A stretch of 64,000 nucleotides of DNA from Mesorhizobium jarvisii (GCF_003601985.1 NZ_QZXA01000018.1:24298-88297), one strand, 5' to 3'. Positions 54,384 to 63,113 are shown, numbered from the stretch's first letter. The notes: generated by a model from the letters alone, not told the origin. Numbers and translations are program-made.

Positions 54384-55271
54384 ATGCATTTCATCCCTGC
54401 CTCGATCCGCGGCCCGCTGTTCATGATCATCTCGACCGGGTCGTACCTGGTCAACGATACGATGATGAAACTCGCGACCGCGGGGTTGCCGTCCTATGAG
54501 GTGCTGTTCCTGCGCGGTGTGGCGGCAGCGCTCTGGGGCTTCCCGCTGTTGTTCCTGCTGGGCTACGGCAAACAGATCCCGTTGATCTTCGACGGCCATG
54601 TGCTGCGCAGGAACCTGCTCGAGCTGGCGGCGATCCTTTGCTATGTCGTGGCGCTCGCCAATATGCAGATTGCGGATTCCACGGCGCTGGGACAAATCAC
54701 GCCGCTGCTGATGCTGGTCGGTTCCTCGATCCTGTTTGGCGAGCGCATCGGCGGCCAGCGCATGGCGCTGATCGGGCTCGGCTTCATCGGCGCGCTGATG
54801 GTGGCGCAACCGACGATGCAAGGCATCTCCGTGTACGCCCTGCTGGCGCTCGGCAACGCCGCGCTGTCAGCCGCGCGCGACCTTGCCGGCAGGCGTGTTT
54901 CTGCAGAGGTGCCGGGGATGATCGTGGCGATTTCCGCCGTGGTGGTGGTGCTGATCGGCGCGGGCGCGGCGCATCTGGCATCCGAGCGCTGGGTGATGCC
55001 CGAAGCACGCCATTTGCTGCTGCTGGCCGGCGCCGGTCTTTTCCTGATCTTCGGCCACTTGTTCATCTTCATGGCCTATCGCGTCGGGCCGACCAGCGCG
55101 GTGGCGCCGTTCTATTACTGTTTTACCGTCTGGGCCGTCATTTCGGGCCTGCTGGTGTTCGGCCAGTTCCCCAATACTCTGGCGGTCTGCGGCATCCTGC
55201 TGGTGGTGGCCAGCGGGCTGACCATCGTGTCGCTGGACCAGCGCAAGCGCCGGCTGACCGTCGTCGCCTAG
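54384..55271 (+). CDS. EamA-type DMT superfamily transporter
   Basis: This 295-residue protein has ten hydrophobic helices in two EamA repeats, with the first repeat showing LILRG-like LFLRGVAAALWGFPLL and DSTALGQITPLLMLVGSSIL, and the second FGHLFIFMAYRVGPTSAVAPFYY. It probably exports a metabolite such as an amino acid; riboflavin- or S-adenosylmethionine-type transport cannot be excluded. It diverges from tuf and precedes the small membrane protein genes, with no clear co-transcription. Confidence 0.86.
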   Translation: MHFIPASIRGPLFMIISTGSYLVNDTMMKLATAGLPSYEVLFLRGVAAALWGFPLLFLLGYGKQIPLIFDGHVLRRNLLELAAILCYVVALANMQIADSTALGQITPLLMLVGSSILFGERIGGQRMALIGLGFIGALMVAQPTMQGISVYALLALGNAALSAARDLAGRRVSAEVPGMIVAISAVVVVLIGAGAAHLASERWVMPEARHLLLLAGAGLFLIFGHLFIFMAYRVGPTSAVAPFYYCFTVWAVISGLLVFGQFPNTLAVCGILLVVASGLTIVSLDQRKRRLTVVA

Positions 55272-55382
55272 CATCGGCAGCCGAGCGCCTGTGTCCAATG
55301 TTGCGGAGGCCAGGTCGATCGTCTATTCGGCGATGTATCGTCTATCCACGACGCCATGATCAATCAGCCAAGGGAGCTCCCC

Positions 55383-55520
55383 ATGACCGATTTTGACCAG
55401 AACAAGAACTCCGACGCCGAGCACAAGGCCGCCATTCGCAAGTCGCTGATCGGCTGGGCGGTGTTCATCACCGGAACGCTGATTTTCTTCGCTGCCGCCG
55501 ATGCAGTGCTGATGCCATAG
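55383..55520 (+). CDS. 45-residue single-span membrane protein
   Basis: A short frame with GGGAG 6 bases before its ATG encodes MTDFDQNKNSDAEHKAAIRK and then SLIGWAVFITGTLIFFAAAD plus AVLMP. The first half is charged and the second forms one transmembrane helix. No family is recognised. The good ribosome binding site and the clear amphipathic design favour a real small protein. It is 112 bp after the transporter gene. Confidence 0.6.
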   Translation: MTDFDQNKNSDAEHKAAIRKSLIGWAVFITGTLIFFAAADAVLMP

Positions 55521-55582
55521 GCAAGCCCGAAGCCGGTCTCGCCCCAGCAGAAATTCGAAATTTCAGACGATGCGGCCGGCGC

Positions 55583-55840
55583 TTAAAGCGTCCGCCTTCC
55601 GCTGAATTGGTGGTAGGCCCACAGCACAACCACCGCGCCCACCACCGCGACGATCAGGCTGGAGATGTTGAGGCCGGTGACACCCACGCCGAAGAGCTGG
55701 CTGCAGATCACGCCGCCGACGATGGCGCCGACGATGCCGAGCACGACATCCATGATCAGACCCTGGCCGGTCTTGTTGACGATCTTGCTGCCCAGGAAGC
55801 CGGCGATGGCGCCGAGAATGATCCAGCTGATGATACCCAT
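55583..55840 (-). CDS. GlsB/YeaQ/YmgE family membrane protein
   Basis: This 85-residue protein reads MGIISWIILGAIAGFLGSKI and later MDVVLGIVGAIVGGVICSQL, with three hydrophobic helices and Gly-rich turns of the transglycosylase-associated (GlsB/YeaQ) family. Members are induced under envelope or general stress; the molecular function is unknown. The ATG at 55840 follows GGAGAGGA; a longer frame adds eight residues. It is convergent with the 45-residue gene. Confidence 0.9.
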   Translation of the reverse strand: MGIISWIILGAIAGFLGSKIVNKTGQGLIMDVVLGIVGAIVGGVICSQLFGVGVTGLNISSLIVAVVGAVVVLWAYHQFSGRRTL

Positions 55841-55970
55841 TTTTTCCTCTCCATCCCCCGCCATCGCGACATTTTCATATGATTGTCAAAACCTCAAGCC
55901 AGCTTGAAATTCCGCCCGGATGCGCCATTGTTGAAGGTGGGCCGGGCTTGGTCGAGATGGAGGATCCACT

Positions 55971-56420
55971 ATGGGACTTTTTGACAACGCCGTTCCCGGC
56001 GGCAACATCACCAAACCGCTGATGATCGCGCTCGGCGCGTTGCTGGTCGGAAAAATGCTGAGCGGCAGAAGTGCCGAACAGCCGGATCAGCCTCAAACGC
56101 CCGTGCCTGCCGACCCCGCAGCTAGTGACGGCGGCCTGCTCGGCGGACTGGGCGGCCTGCTCGACAGGCTCAAGGACGCCGGCCACGGCAATGTCGCCGA
56201 TTCCTGGGTCGGCACCGGGCAGAACCAGTCGATCAACGCCAACGATCTCGGCGCAGCACTCGGGCCGCAGGTCATCCGCGAGATCGCGCAGCGCACCGGC
56301 CTGGACGAACAGGAATTGCTCAAGCAGCTGTCCACCGCCCTGCCCGGCATCGTCGACAAGCTGACGCCGAACGGCCAGGTGCCGCAGCAGCACCAGGTGG
56401 CTTCAGCGTTCAACAGTTGA
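55971..56420 (+). CDS. YidB/DUF937 family protein
   Basis: This 149-residue protein starts MGLFDNAVPGGNITKPLMIA. A Gly-rich stretch (GGLLGGLGGLLDRLKDAG) is followed by the YidB-type motif VADSWVGTGQNQSINANDLG and LDEQELLKQLSTALPGIVDKLTPNG. This is the DUF937/YidB family of unknown function, widespread in proteobacteria. It lies divergent from the GlsB-type gene in a group of small, stress-like proteins. Confidence 0.88.
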   Translation: MGLFDNAVPGGNITKPLMIALGALLVGKMLSGRSAEQPDQPQTPVPADPAASDGGLLGGLGGLLDRLKDAGHGNVADSWVGTGQNQSINANDLGAALGPQVIREIAQRTGLDEQELLKQLSTALPGIVDKLTPNGQVPQQHQVASAFNS

Positions 56421-56496
56421 CGCGCACACCGATGCCCTGAAGCGCTGCGCGCGTTGTCGCGCAGTGTCCAGGCTTAACGATTGTGGGATGGAAATC

Positions 56497-56570
56497 TGGA
56501 GCGGGTAGCGGGAATCGAACCCGCATATTCAGCTTGGAAGGCTGCTGCTCTACCACTGAGCTATACCCGC
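56497..56570 (-). tRNA. trnG: tRNA-Gly (anticodon TCC)
   Basis: The minus strand forms a full cloverleaf: acceptor GCGGGTA/TACCCGC, D-arm TAGCTCAGTGGTAGAGCA, anticodon loop CTTCCAA with anticodon TCC, T-loop GTTCGAT and an encoded 3' CCA. It is about 90 bp downstream of tRNA-Tyr on the same strand. Confidence 0.97.
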
Positions 56571-56660
56571 GCCTTGCACTGAAGTATCGGATTCACCCGA
56601 AAAGCGCCATGCACTTTTCGGCCCGATGCTTTTCTCGTTTCAGGGCTTCCGGGCCGGCAG

Positions 56661-56745
56661 TGGTGGAGAGGGTTGGATTCGAACCAACGTAGGCTAAGCC
56701 AACGGATTTACAGTCCGTCCCCTTTAACCACTCGGGCACCTCTCC
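56661..56745 (-). tRNA. trnY: tRNA-Tyr (anticodon GTA)
   Basis: The minus strand forms a class II cloverleaf: acceptor GGAGAGG/CCTCTCC, D-arm, anticodon loop CTGTAAA with GTA, a long variable arm as expected of tRNA-Tyr, T-loop GTTCGAA and an encoded CCA. tRNA-Tyr and tRNA-Gly probably form one transcript upstream of their shared downstream region. Confidence 0.97.
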
Positions 56746-56948
56746 AGCCTGCCGCCGGAGCCATGCAACGAGGCATTCTTGCCGATCCCGGAGCCCGAGT
56801 TGGATATCTTCTCCGAAATCAGCGAAGCGCCTTATGGCGGCAAGGCCAGTGGGTGTCAACCGCACTGGGAAGGGTTTTTCGATGTTGTTCGCCGGCTGCG
56901 GCGACGGGCCGTATCCTTGGCCACGCGAGACGGCTATAGAAGCCGGCC

Positions 56949-57797
56949 ATGAGCAACAAGACCAATACCCCCAAAGACACCCATTACGCCAAGCTGCGCC
57001 GCGCGCACCGCGACGAGAAGAGCGGCGGCGCGCCGGCATTCCGGCCGCGCCAGCCCGTGCCGCCCGGCGAGAACGCCGCCGACGGCCTGGTGCGACTTTA
57101 TGGCCTGCACACGGTGCGGGCGGCGCTCGACAATCCGCGCCGCAAGATTCGCAAAATGCTGGTGACCCGCAACGCGGCCGAGCGCCTTGAGATAGACGAT
57201 CTCGCCGCCCTGCCCTTCAAGGCGGAGCTGGTCGAACCCAGGGACATCGACAAGATCACCGGTTCGGACGCCGTGCACCAGGGCGTGCTGATCGAGGCGG
57301 AGCCGCTGAAGCCCAAGCGCCTCGACGCACTCGGCGACACAGGGCTGGTGCTGGTGCTCGACCAGGTCACCGATCCGCACAATGTCGGCGCCATCCTGCG
57401 CTCGGCGGTCGCCTTCGGCGCCGGCGCGCTGATCACCACGGCCCGCCACAGTCCCCAGGAATCGGGCGTGCTGGCGAAATCCGCCTCCGGCGCGCTGGAG
57501 CATATCGACCAGATCGAGGTGAAGAACCTCGCCGACGCGCTCGGGCAGTTGCACGAAGCCGGCTTCCAGACCATCGGGCTTGATTCGGACGGGCCGGCGG
57601 AACTCGAAACCAGCTTTGCCGGCGACAGGATCGCGCTGGTGCTCGGTGCCGAAGGCAAGGGCCTGCGCCAGAAGACGCGCGAGACGGTGACGACGCTGGC
57701 GCGGCTCGACATGCCCGGCGCCATCCGTTCACTCAACGTGTCGAATGCCGCGGCGGTGAGCCTTTATGCTGCACGGGCGTTCTTGAAGCGCGGCTGA
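56949..57797 (+). CDS. rlmB: 23S rRNA (guanosine-2251-2'-O)-methyltransferase RlmB
   Basis: This 282-residue SpoU/TrmH-family enzyme has an N-terminal basic, poorly ordered stretch, then the substrate-binding domain (about 42-110) beginning LYGLHTVRAALDNP, then the knotted SPOUT domain with motif 1 TDPHNVGAILRSA, motif 2 LVLGAEGKGLRQ and motif 3 MPGAIRSLNVSNAAAVSLYA. It methylates the ribose of G2251 in the P-loop of 23S rRNA. TrmH itself is less likely because of the substrate-binding domain. It follows the tRNA genes but on the opposite strand. Confidence 0.93.
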   Translation: MSNKTNTPKDTHYAKLRRAHRDEKSGGAPAFRPRQPVPPGENAADGLVRLYGLHTVRAALDNPRRKIRKMLVTRNAAERLEIDDLAALPFKAELVEPRDIDKITGSDAVHQGVLIEAEPLKPKRLDALGDTGLVLVLDQVTDPHNVGAILRSAVAFGAGALITTARHSPQESGVLAKSASGALEHIDQIEVKNLADALGQLHEAGFQTIGLDSDGPAELETSFAGDRIALVLGAEGKGLRQKTRETVTTLARLDMPGAIRSLNVSNAAAVSLYAARAFLKRG

Positions 57798-57828
57798 GAG
57801 CCGGAAGCGCTCTACCAAGAAACAAGAA

Positions 57829-57864
57829 ACGGGTTCCAGCGACAGCGCGGGAACCCGTTCTTGT
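57829..57864. terminator. Terminator between rlmB and the glyoxylate module
   Basis: AACGGGTTCC (57829-57838) pairs with GGAACCCGTT (57851-57860). On the minus side it is followed by TTTCTTGTTTCTT, a better U tract than on the plus side, so it may serve mainly the minus-strand glxR gene. Confidence 0.75.
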
Positions 57865-57913
57865 GCAGGACAAGAGGTGGCGGCTTGGGAACGTTGCGCC
57901 GCCCTCTCCCGGC

Positions 57914-58831
57914 CTATGCTGCTTTGCCCTTCACGTCGGTCAATTTGCCACCGACCTCAAAATTGGCCATCCGCTCCAGTGCCCTGACCAGCGCCGAGTG
58001 ATCTTCCTTGGCGCCGCCATTGGCCGCACACGAGTTGAACAGCTGCTGCGTGGTCGAGGTGTTGGGCAGCGCCACGCCGAGCGCCTTGGCGCCCTCCAGT
58101 GCCAGGTTGAGATCCTTCTGGTGCAGTTCGATGCGGAAACCGGGCGCGAAGGTGCGCTTGACCATGCGCTCGCCATGCACTTCGAGGATGCGTGACGCCG
58201 CCAGCCCGCCCATCAGCGCCTGCCTGACCTTGGCTGGGTCGGCGCCGGCTTTCGATGCAAAAACAAGCGCTTCGGCGACGGCTTCAATGGTCAACGCGAC
58301 GACGATCTGATTTGCCACTTTGGTGGTCTGGCCGACGCCATTGGGCCCGACCAGAGTGATGTTCTTGCCCATCTTCTCGAGGACGGGTTTGGCGCGTTCG
58401 AAGGTCTTTTCCTCGCCGCCGACCATGATGGTCAGCGACGCCGCCTTGGCGCCGACCTCGCCGCCGGAAACCGGCGCGTCGAGATAGTCGCAGCCCAGCT
58501 CGTTTATCTTTCCGGCGAAAACCTTGGTCTCGATCGGCGAAATCGAGCTCATGTCGATGACCAGCTTGCCTTTGGTCAGGCCGGACGCGACGCCATTGTC
58601 GCCGAACAGCACATCGGCCACCTGCGGGGTGTCGGGCACCATGGTGATGATGATGTCGGCGGCCTTGGCCACGGCGGCATGGCCGGAGACTGCTTTCAGG
58701 CCCTTGGCGACGAGATTGGCAGGCGGCTTCGAGCGATGGTCGCTGGCGATGACCTTGTAGCCAGCATCCAGCAGATGCCCCGCCATCGGCGCGCCCATGA
58801 TGCCGAGGCCGATGAAGCCTATGGTTTCCAT
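57914..58831 (-). CDS. glxR: Tartronate semialdehyde reductase (2-hydroxy-3-oxopropionate reductase)
   Basis: This 305-residue beta-hydroxyacid dehydrogenase has the Rossmann start METIGFIGLGIMGAPMAGHL, DAPVSGGEVGAKAASLTIMVGG around residue 118 and the catalytic Lys171 in GVGQTTKVANQ. It reduces tartronate semialdehyde to D-glycerate with NAD(P)H. The family includes 3-hydroxyisobutyrate dehydrogenase, but the neighbours gcl and hyi fix the role. GarR is a paralogous name for the same reaction. It is about 105 bp after hyi, with a rhizobial palindrome in between. Confidence 0.92.
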   Translation of the reverse strand: METIGFIGLGIMGAPMAGHLLDAGYKVIASDHRSKPPANLVAKGLKAVSGHAAVAKAADIIITMVPDTPQVADVLFGDNGVASGLTKGKLVIDMSSISPIETKVFAGKINELGCDYLDAPVSGGEVGAKAASLTIMVGGEEKTFERAKPVLEKMGKNITLVGPNGVGQTTKVANQIVVALTIEAVAEALVFASKAGADPAKVRQALMGGLAASRILEVHGERMVKRTFAPGFRIELHQKDLNLALEGAKALGVALPNTSTTQQLFNSCAANGGAKEDHSALVRALERMANFEVGGKLTDVKGKAA

Positions 58832-58900
58832 TGTGGTTCTCCTGAAAGTCTTGCTCGAACTCGTCGAAGGTCGGCGCTGCCCCTCATCCGCCTGCCGGCA

Positions 58901-58930
58901 CCTTCTCCCCGTATAGTGAAGGGGAGAAGG
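58901..58930. repeat. Rhizobial intergenic palindromic repeat
   Basis: CCTTCTCCCC (58901-58910) and GGGGAGAAGG (58921-58930) flank a 10-base spacer. Just upstream lies CCCCTCATCCGCCTGCCGGC (58880-58899), which usually accompanies this word in a widespread Rhizobiales intergenic repeat. It sits between hyi and glxR. Confidence 0.75.
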
Positions 58931-58936
58931 AAGCTC

Positions 58937-59734
58937 TTAGGCCGCCGCGCTGCCTTGCCTGGTCAGGTCCCGAAACCAACCCAGGCCTGCCTCGGTGCCG
59001 GCCTTCGGCTTGTATTCGGCACCGATCCAGCCGGAATAGCCGATGCGGTCGATGTGGTCGTAGAGGAAAGGATAGTTGATCTCGCCCGTACCCGGCTCGT
59101 GACGGCCGGGATTGTCCGCAAGCTGGATATGCGCGATGCGGCTAAGGTTGGCCTCGATTTTACGGGCGAGATCCCCCTCCATGATCTGCATGTGATAGAT
59201 GTCGTATTGCAGGAACAGGTTTTTCGAGCCGACGCGGTCGATCAGCGCCAGCGCCTGGTCGGAGTAGTTGAGGAAGAAGCCTGGAATGTCGCGGGTGTTG
59301 ATCGGCTCGATCAAAAGCCGGATGCCAGCCTGCTCCAGCTTCTCCGCCGCGAAGGCGAGGTTTTCGGCGAAAACATCCTCGAGCACCTTGCGGTCGACGC
59401 CGGCGGGTGCAATGCCGGCCAGGCAATTGACCTGGGGGCAGCCGAGCGCCTGCGCGTAGGTGATCGCCTTGGCGATGCCCTGGCGGAATTCCGGCACGCG
59501 GTCCGGCAACACGGCGATGCCGCGCTCGCCCTTGCCCCAGTCGCCGGCCGGCAGGTTGAACAGCACCTGCGCCAGGCCGTTCTTCTTCAGCCTGGCGGCC
59601 ACCACCTCCGGCGCATGGTCGTAAGGGCCGATATATTCGACGCCCTTGAAGCCCGCGCGGGCGGCGGCGTCAAAGCGATCGAGGAAATCATGCTCGCCAA
59701 AGAGCATCGACAGATTGGCTGAAAAACGCGGCAT
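58937..59734 (-). CDS. hyi: Hydroxypyruvate isomerase
   Basis: This 265-residue xylose-isomerase-like TIM-barrel protein starts MPRFSANLSMLFGEHDFLDR and continues with GFKGVEYIGPYDH, as in E. coli Hyi. Metal-binding acidic residues are expected in LIEPINTRDIPGFFL and near QYDIYHMQIMEGDL. It interconverts hydroxypyruvate and tartronate semialdehyde. It is 10 bp after gcl, so both are probably in one operon. Confidence 0.93.
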   Translation of the reverse strand: MPRFSANLSMLFGEHDFLDRFDAAARAGFKGVEYIGPYDHAPEVVAARLKKNGLAQVLFNLPAGDWGKGERGIAVLPDRVPEFRQGIAKAITYAQALGCPQVNCLAGIAPAGVDRKVLEDVFAENLAFAAEKLEQAGIRLLIEPINTRDIPGFFLNYSDQALALIDRVGSKNLFLQYDIYHMQIMEGDLARKIEANLSRIAHIQLADNPGRHEPGTGEINYPFLYDHIDRIGYSGWIGAEYKPKAGTEAGLGWFRDLTRQGSAAA

Positions 59735-59744
59735 TCTTTTTCTC

Positions 59745-61526
59745 CTAATCCAGCATCACGATCGCGGTCGGCGCATCCTCATGGCTTTCGGCAAGGTCCT
59801 CGAATTCGGTGATCTTGTCGATCTCGGTGCCCATCGAGATGTTGGTGACGCGCTCGAGGATGAATTCAAGCACGACCGGAACCCGGTGCTCCTTCATCAG
59901 CCGCTGCGCCTCTTTGAAGGCGGCGGCAAACTCCTCGGGCTTGCGCACCCGGACCGCCTTGCAGCCCATGGCTTCGGCGACGGCGACATGGTCGACGCCA
60001 TAGCCGGCCTCGGGATCGCCCGATCGGTTGACGTTCTCGAAGGCGAGGCTGACCTCATAATCCATCGAGAATCCGCGCTGCGCCTGACGGATCAGGCCGA
60101 GATAGGCGTTGTTCACGACGACATGGATGTAGGGCAGTCTGTGCTGTGCGCCGACGGCCAGTTCCTCGATCATGAACTGGAAATCATAGTCGCCCGACAG
60201 CGCCACGATGGTGCGGTCGGGATCGGCGGCGCGCACGCCAAGGGCTGCCGGCAAGGTCCAGCCGAGCGGGCCGGCCTGGCCGCAATTGATCCAGTTGCGC
60301 GGCTTGTAGACATGCAGGAACTGCGCGCCGGCGATCTGCGACAGGCCGATCGTGGTGACATAGGTGACATCGCGGCCGAACGCCTTGTTCATCTCCTCAT
60401 AGACGCGCTGCGGCTTCAGCGGCACCTGGTCGAAATGCGTCTTGCGCTTCATCGTCTTCTTGCGGGCCTGGCATTCCTTGGCCCAGCCCGACCAGTCGCG
60501 CAGCTTTCCGGCCGTCTTCCACTCGGTGGCGACGTCGAGCAGCATTTTCAGCGCCGCGCCAGCATCGGAGACGACGCCGAGGTCCGGCGCGAAGACACGG
60601 CCGATCTGCGTGGGCTCGATGTCGACATGGATGAACTTCTTGTCCTTGGTGTAGACGTCCACAGAACCAGTGTGACGGTTGGCCCAGCGATTGCCGATGC
60701 CGAAGACGAAATCGGCCTCCAGCATCGTGGCGTTGCCGTAGCGATGCGAGGTCTGCAGCCCGCACATGCCGGCCATCAGCCGGTGATCGTCGGGGATCGC
60801 GCCCCAGCCCATCAGTGTCGGGATGACCGGAACGCCTGATATCTCCGCGAATTCGATCAGCAGGTCGGATGCATCGGCATTGATGATGCCGCCGCCGGCG
60901 ACGATCAATGGCTTGTCAGCCGCGTTGAGCATCGCCAGTGCCTTTTCGGCCTGGGCGCGCGTCATAGCCGGCTTGAATGGCGCCAGCGGCTCATATGCAT
61001 CGATGTCGAACTCGATCTCGGCCAATTGAACGTCGACCGGCAGGTCGATCAGCACCGGGCCGGGGCGCGACGAGCGCATGAGATGAAACGCCTTCTGCAG
61101 CGCCATGGGCACGAGATAGGGCTCCATGACGGTGACCGCCCATTTGGCGACCGGTGCGGCGATGGCGGCGATGTCGACGGCCTGGAAATCCTCCTTGTTG
61201 AGCCGCGCACGCGGCGCCTGGCCGGTGATGCACAGGATGGGGATGGAATCGGCTGATGCCGAGTAAAGCCCGGTGATCATGTCGGTGCCGGCCGGACCCG
61301 AAGTGCCGATGCAGAGCCCGATATTGCCCGCCTTGGCGCGGGTGAAGCCTTCTGCCATGTGCGAGGCGCCCTCGACGTGGCGGGCCAGCACGTGGCGGAT
61401 GGTGCCCCTCGCCTTCAAAGCCGAATAGAGCGGATTGATCGCCGCGCCCGGCACACCGAAGGCGCAGGAGATGCCTTCCTTTTCGAGAACGAGAACCGCC
61501 GCATCGACAGCGCGCATCCTGGCCAT
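59745..61526 (-). CDS. gcl: Glyoxylate carboligase
   Basis: This 593-residue thiamine-diphosphate enzyme, the same length as E. coli Gcl, condenses two glyoxylates to tartronate semialdehyde plus CO2. Close matches are the start MARMRAVDAAVLVLEKEG, CAFGVPGAAINPLYSALKAR and ARHVEGASHMAEGF. Val51 takes the place of the glutamate found in most thiamine-diphosphate enzymes, a known feature of this family. A longer frame adds 23 residues, but ATG 61526 has GGAGG 8 bases upstream. The gene is divergent from an IclR-type regulator. Confidence 0.96.
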   Translation of the reverse strand: MARMRAVDAAVLVLEKEGISCAFGVPGAAINPLYSALKARGTIRHVLARHVEGASHMAEGFTRAKAGNIGLCIGTSGPAGTDMITGLYSASADSIPILCITGQAPRARLNKEDFQAVDIAAIAAPVAKWAVTVMEPYLVPMALQKAFHLMRSSRPGPVLIDLPVDVQLAEIEFDIDAYEPLAPFKPAMTRAQAEKALAMLNAADKPLIVAGGGIINADASDLLIEFAEISGVPVIPTLMGWGAIPDDHRLMAGMCGLQTSHRYGNATMLEADFVFGIGNRWANRHTGSVDVYTKDKKFIHVDIEPTQIGRVFAPDLGVVSDAGAALKMLLDVATEWKTAGKLRDWSGWAKECQARKKTMKRKTHFDQVPLKPQRVYEEMNKAFGRDVTYVTTIGLSQIAGAQFLHVYKPRNWINCGQAGPLGWTLPAALGVRAADPDRTIVALSGDYDFQFMIEELAVGAQHRLPYIHVVVNNAYLGLIRQAQRGFSMDYEVSLAFENVNRSGDPEAGYGVDHVAVAEAMGCKAVRVRKPEEFAAAFKEAQRLMKEHRVPVVLEFILERVTNISMGTEIDKITEFEDLAESHEDAPTAIVMLD

Positions 61527-61690
61527 TTTCCGGCCCTCCACTTGGGTTGTCATTGTTGGATGGCCGAGAATGTCAGCAAGCCGGCTATTTTTCAATTTTT
61601 TCAGAATATTTTTTCATTTCTAGAAAACGGCGACTATTTGCTGATTTTATTGGATTTTCGGTTTTTCAGGAATTTGCCGCCTCGCCGCAG

Positions 61691-61705
61691 TGAAAAACTT
61701 TTTCA
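61691..61705. promoter_or_regulatory. Perfect palindrome, probable IclR-type operator
   Basis: TGAAAAACTTTTTCA is a perfect 15-bp inverted repeat with a central C in the AT-rich gcl-iclR gap. It resembles the TGAAACA-type boxes of IclR-family regulators (KdgR). Three further TTTTTCA words follow nearer gcl (about 61589-61617), so several half-sites may be used. It lies 34 bp before the regulator ATG. Confidence 0.7.
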
Positions 61706-61739
61706 TTGCACGTTTGGAGAAATCGGCGAAACTGGCGCG

Positions 61740-62561
61740 ATGGAAACCACTGAAAAACGCCAGCGCGGCCGTCCGCGCGCTTTCAACGGGCCTGCCGAGG
61801 CCAGTTCCGTGCAATCGCTGGACCGGGCCTTGCGCATCCTGGCCATTGTGGCGGAGGGCAGCGGCCTGTCGCTGAGCGAGATATCGGCGCAGAGCGGCCT
61901 TGCCGCCTCCACCGCCTACCGCATGCTGACGACGCTGGAAAACCACGGCATGGTCGAGTTTGACACATCAGACCAGCTGTGGTCGATCGGCGTCGAGACC
62001 TACCGCATGGGCGCGGCCTTCCTGCGCCGACGCAAGCTGGTCGACCGCGCCCGCATCGTCATGCAGGAGCTGATGGAAAGAACCGGCGAGACCGCCAATC
62101 TCGGCGTCGCCGAGGATGATTGCGTGGTGTTCGTCAGCCAGGTCGAGACGCACCAGGCGATCCGCGCCTTCTTCCGCCCGGGCACGCGCAGCCCCTTTCA
62201 CGCCTCCGGCATCGGCAAGGCGGTGCTGGCGCATCTCGAGCCGGAGCGCGTCGGGACCATTCTGCGCAAGGCCGGCCTGCAGCGCTTCACCGACAGGACG
62301 CTGTCCGAGATCCCTGCCCTCGCCCACGATCTGGCTGTCATCAAGCAGCGCGGCTGGTCGGTCGATGACGAAGAACGGCACCCCGGCATGCGCTGTGTGG
62401 CGGCTGCCATCTTCAACGAGTTCGGCGAGCCGATCGGCGGCGTCTCCGTATCGGGGCCGACCGTGCGGGTGACGCCGGAGCGGCTGGCCGAGATCGGGCC
62501 GATGGTGCGCAGTGCCGCGGCCGAGGTGACCCGGATGATCGGCGGCGCGCAAGTCGGCTGA
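61740..62561 (+). CDS. IclR-family transcriptional regulator of the glyoxylate genes
   Basis: This 273-residue protein has an N-terminal winged helix-turn-helix (about 22-85: VQSLDRALRILAIVAEGSGL and SGLAASTAYRMLTTLENHGM) and a C-terminal IclR effector domain (about 95-265) with SPFHASGIGKAVLAHLEPER and GMRCVAAAIFNEFGEPIGGV. It probably represses gcl-hyi-glxR and responds to glyoxylate or a similar compound, like AllR. The assignment rests on divergent position and the palindrome between the genes. The ATG at 61740 is used; the upstream in-frame extension overlaps gcl and is unlikely. Confidence 0.9.
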   Translation: METTEKRQRGRPRAFNGPAEASSVQSLDRALRILAIVAEGSGLSLSEISAQSGLAASTAYRMLTTLENHGMVEFDTSDQLWSIGVETYRMGAAFLRRRKLVDRARIVMQELMERTGETANLGVAEDDCVVFVSQVETHQAIRAFFRPGTRSPFHASGIGKAVLAHLEPERVGTILRKAGLQRFTDRTLSEIPALAHDLAVIKQRGWSVDDEERHPGMRCVAAAIFNEFGEPIGGVSVSGPTVRVTPERLAEIGPMVRSAAAEVTRMIGGAQVG

Positions 62562-62696
62562 TCAGCCTGCCCCGGGAAGCGCGCTCCTGGTCGCAATATC
62601 GAAGAAATCGAGCCGTATGGCCATGCCGACACCGCAAGCGCCGGCGGCATGGGCACTCTCTTGCCGTGGCGTTCGAATGCATGCGAAAGGGCGCGG

Positions 62697-63113
62697 ATGA
62701 GGAAAACGGTTCAGCTTCTGCTTGTCGCTTCGCTTTGCGGATGCGTGGCGACGACACCTCGACCCGATGCCGGCGACCAGCGTGTCGATCCGATTCCGTT
62801 CTCGCTCGCGCTCGAGGAGATCGTCATCACCGGTATTCGTCAGCACTTGCCGGATCCAGCTTCGGCCAGGCTCGGAAGGACGCTTGCCGGGGAGCGGACA
62901 CTGAACGGCCGCAAGGAGATCGTGGTCTGCGGCTTCGTCGACGGCAAGGATCCGTCCGGCGGCAATGGCGGCGACCAAGCCTTCATTGCCAGGATCTACC
63001 CGGATTCGGCAAGCAGCTTCGAGCTTGTCGCTATGGGCGGCGCTTCGGAAACGAGGCGCCTCGTCGATAGCACCTGCCGCGCAGCCGGGTTGCCGATTTC
63101 CGATTCCGCCTGA
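62697..63113 (+). CDS. Small putative lipoprotein, unknown function
   Basis: This 138-residue protein starts MRKTVQLLLVASLCGCVATT. The signal sequence ends in a lipobox-like SLCGC, so Cys16 could be lipidated. The rest is globular: a segment with LALEEIVITGIRQHLPDPAS and a C-terminal part with VVCGFVDGKDPSGGNGGDQAF. I do not recognise a defined family. It shows an AAGGG ribosome binding site. A longer frame adds 16 residues upstream and is less likely. Confidence 0.75.
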   Translation: MRKTVQLLLVASLCGCVATTPRPDAGDQRVDPIPFSLALEEIVITGIRQHLPDPASARLGRTLAGERTLNGRKEIVVCGFVDGKDPSGGNGGDQAFIARIYPDSASSFELVAMGGASETRRLVDSTCRAAGLPISDSA

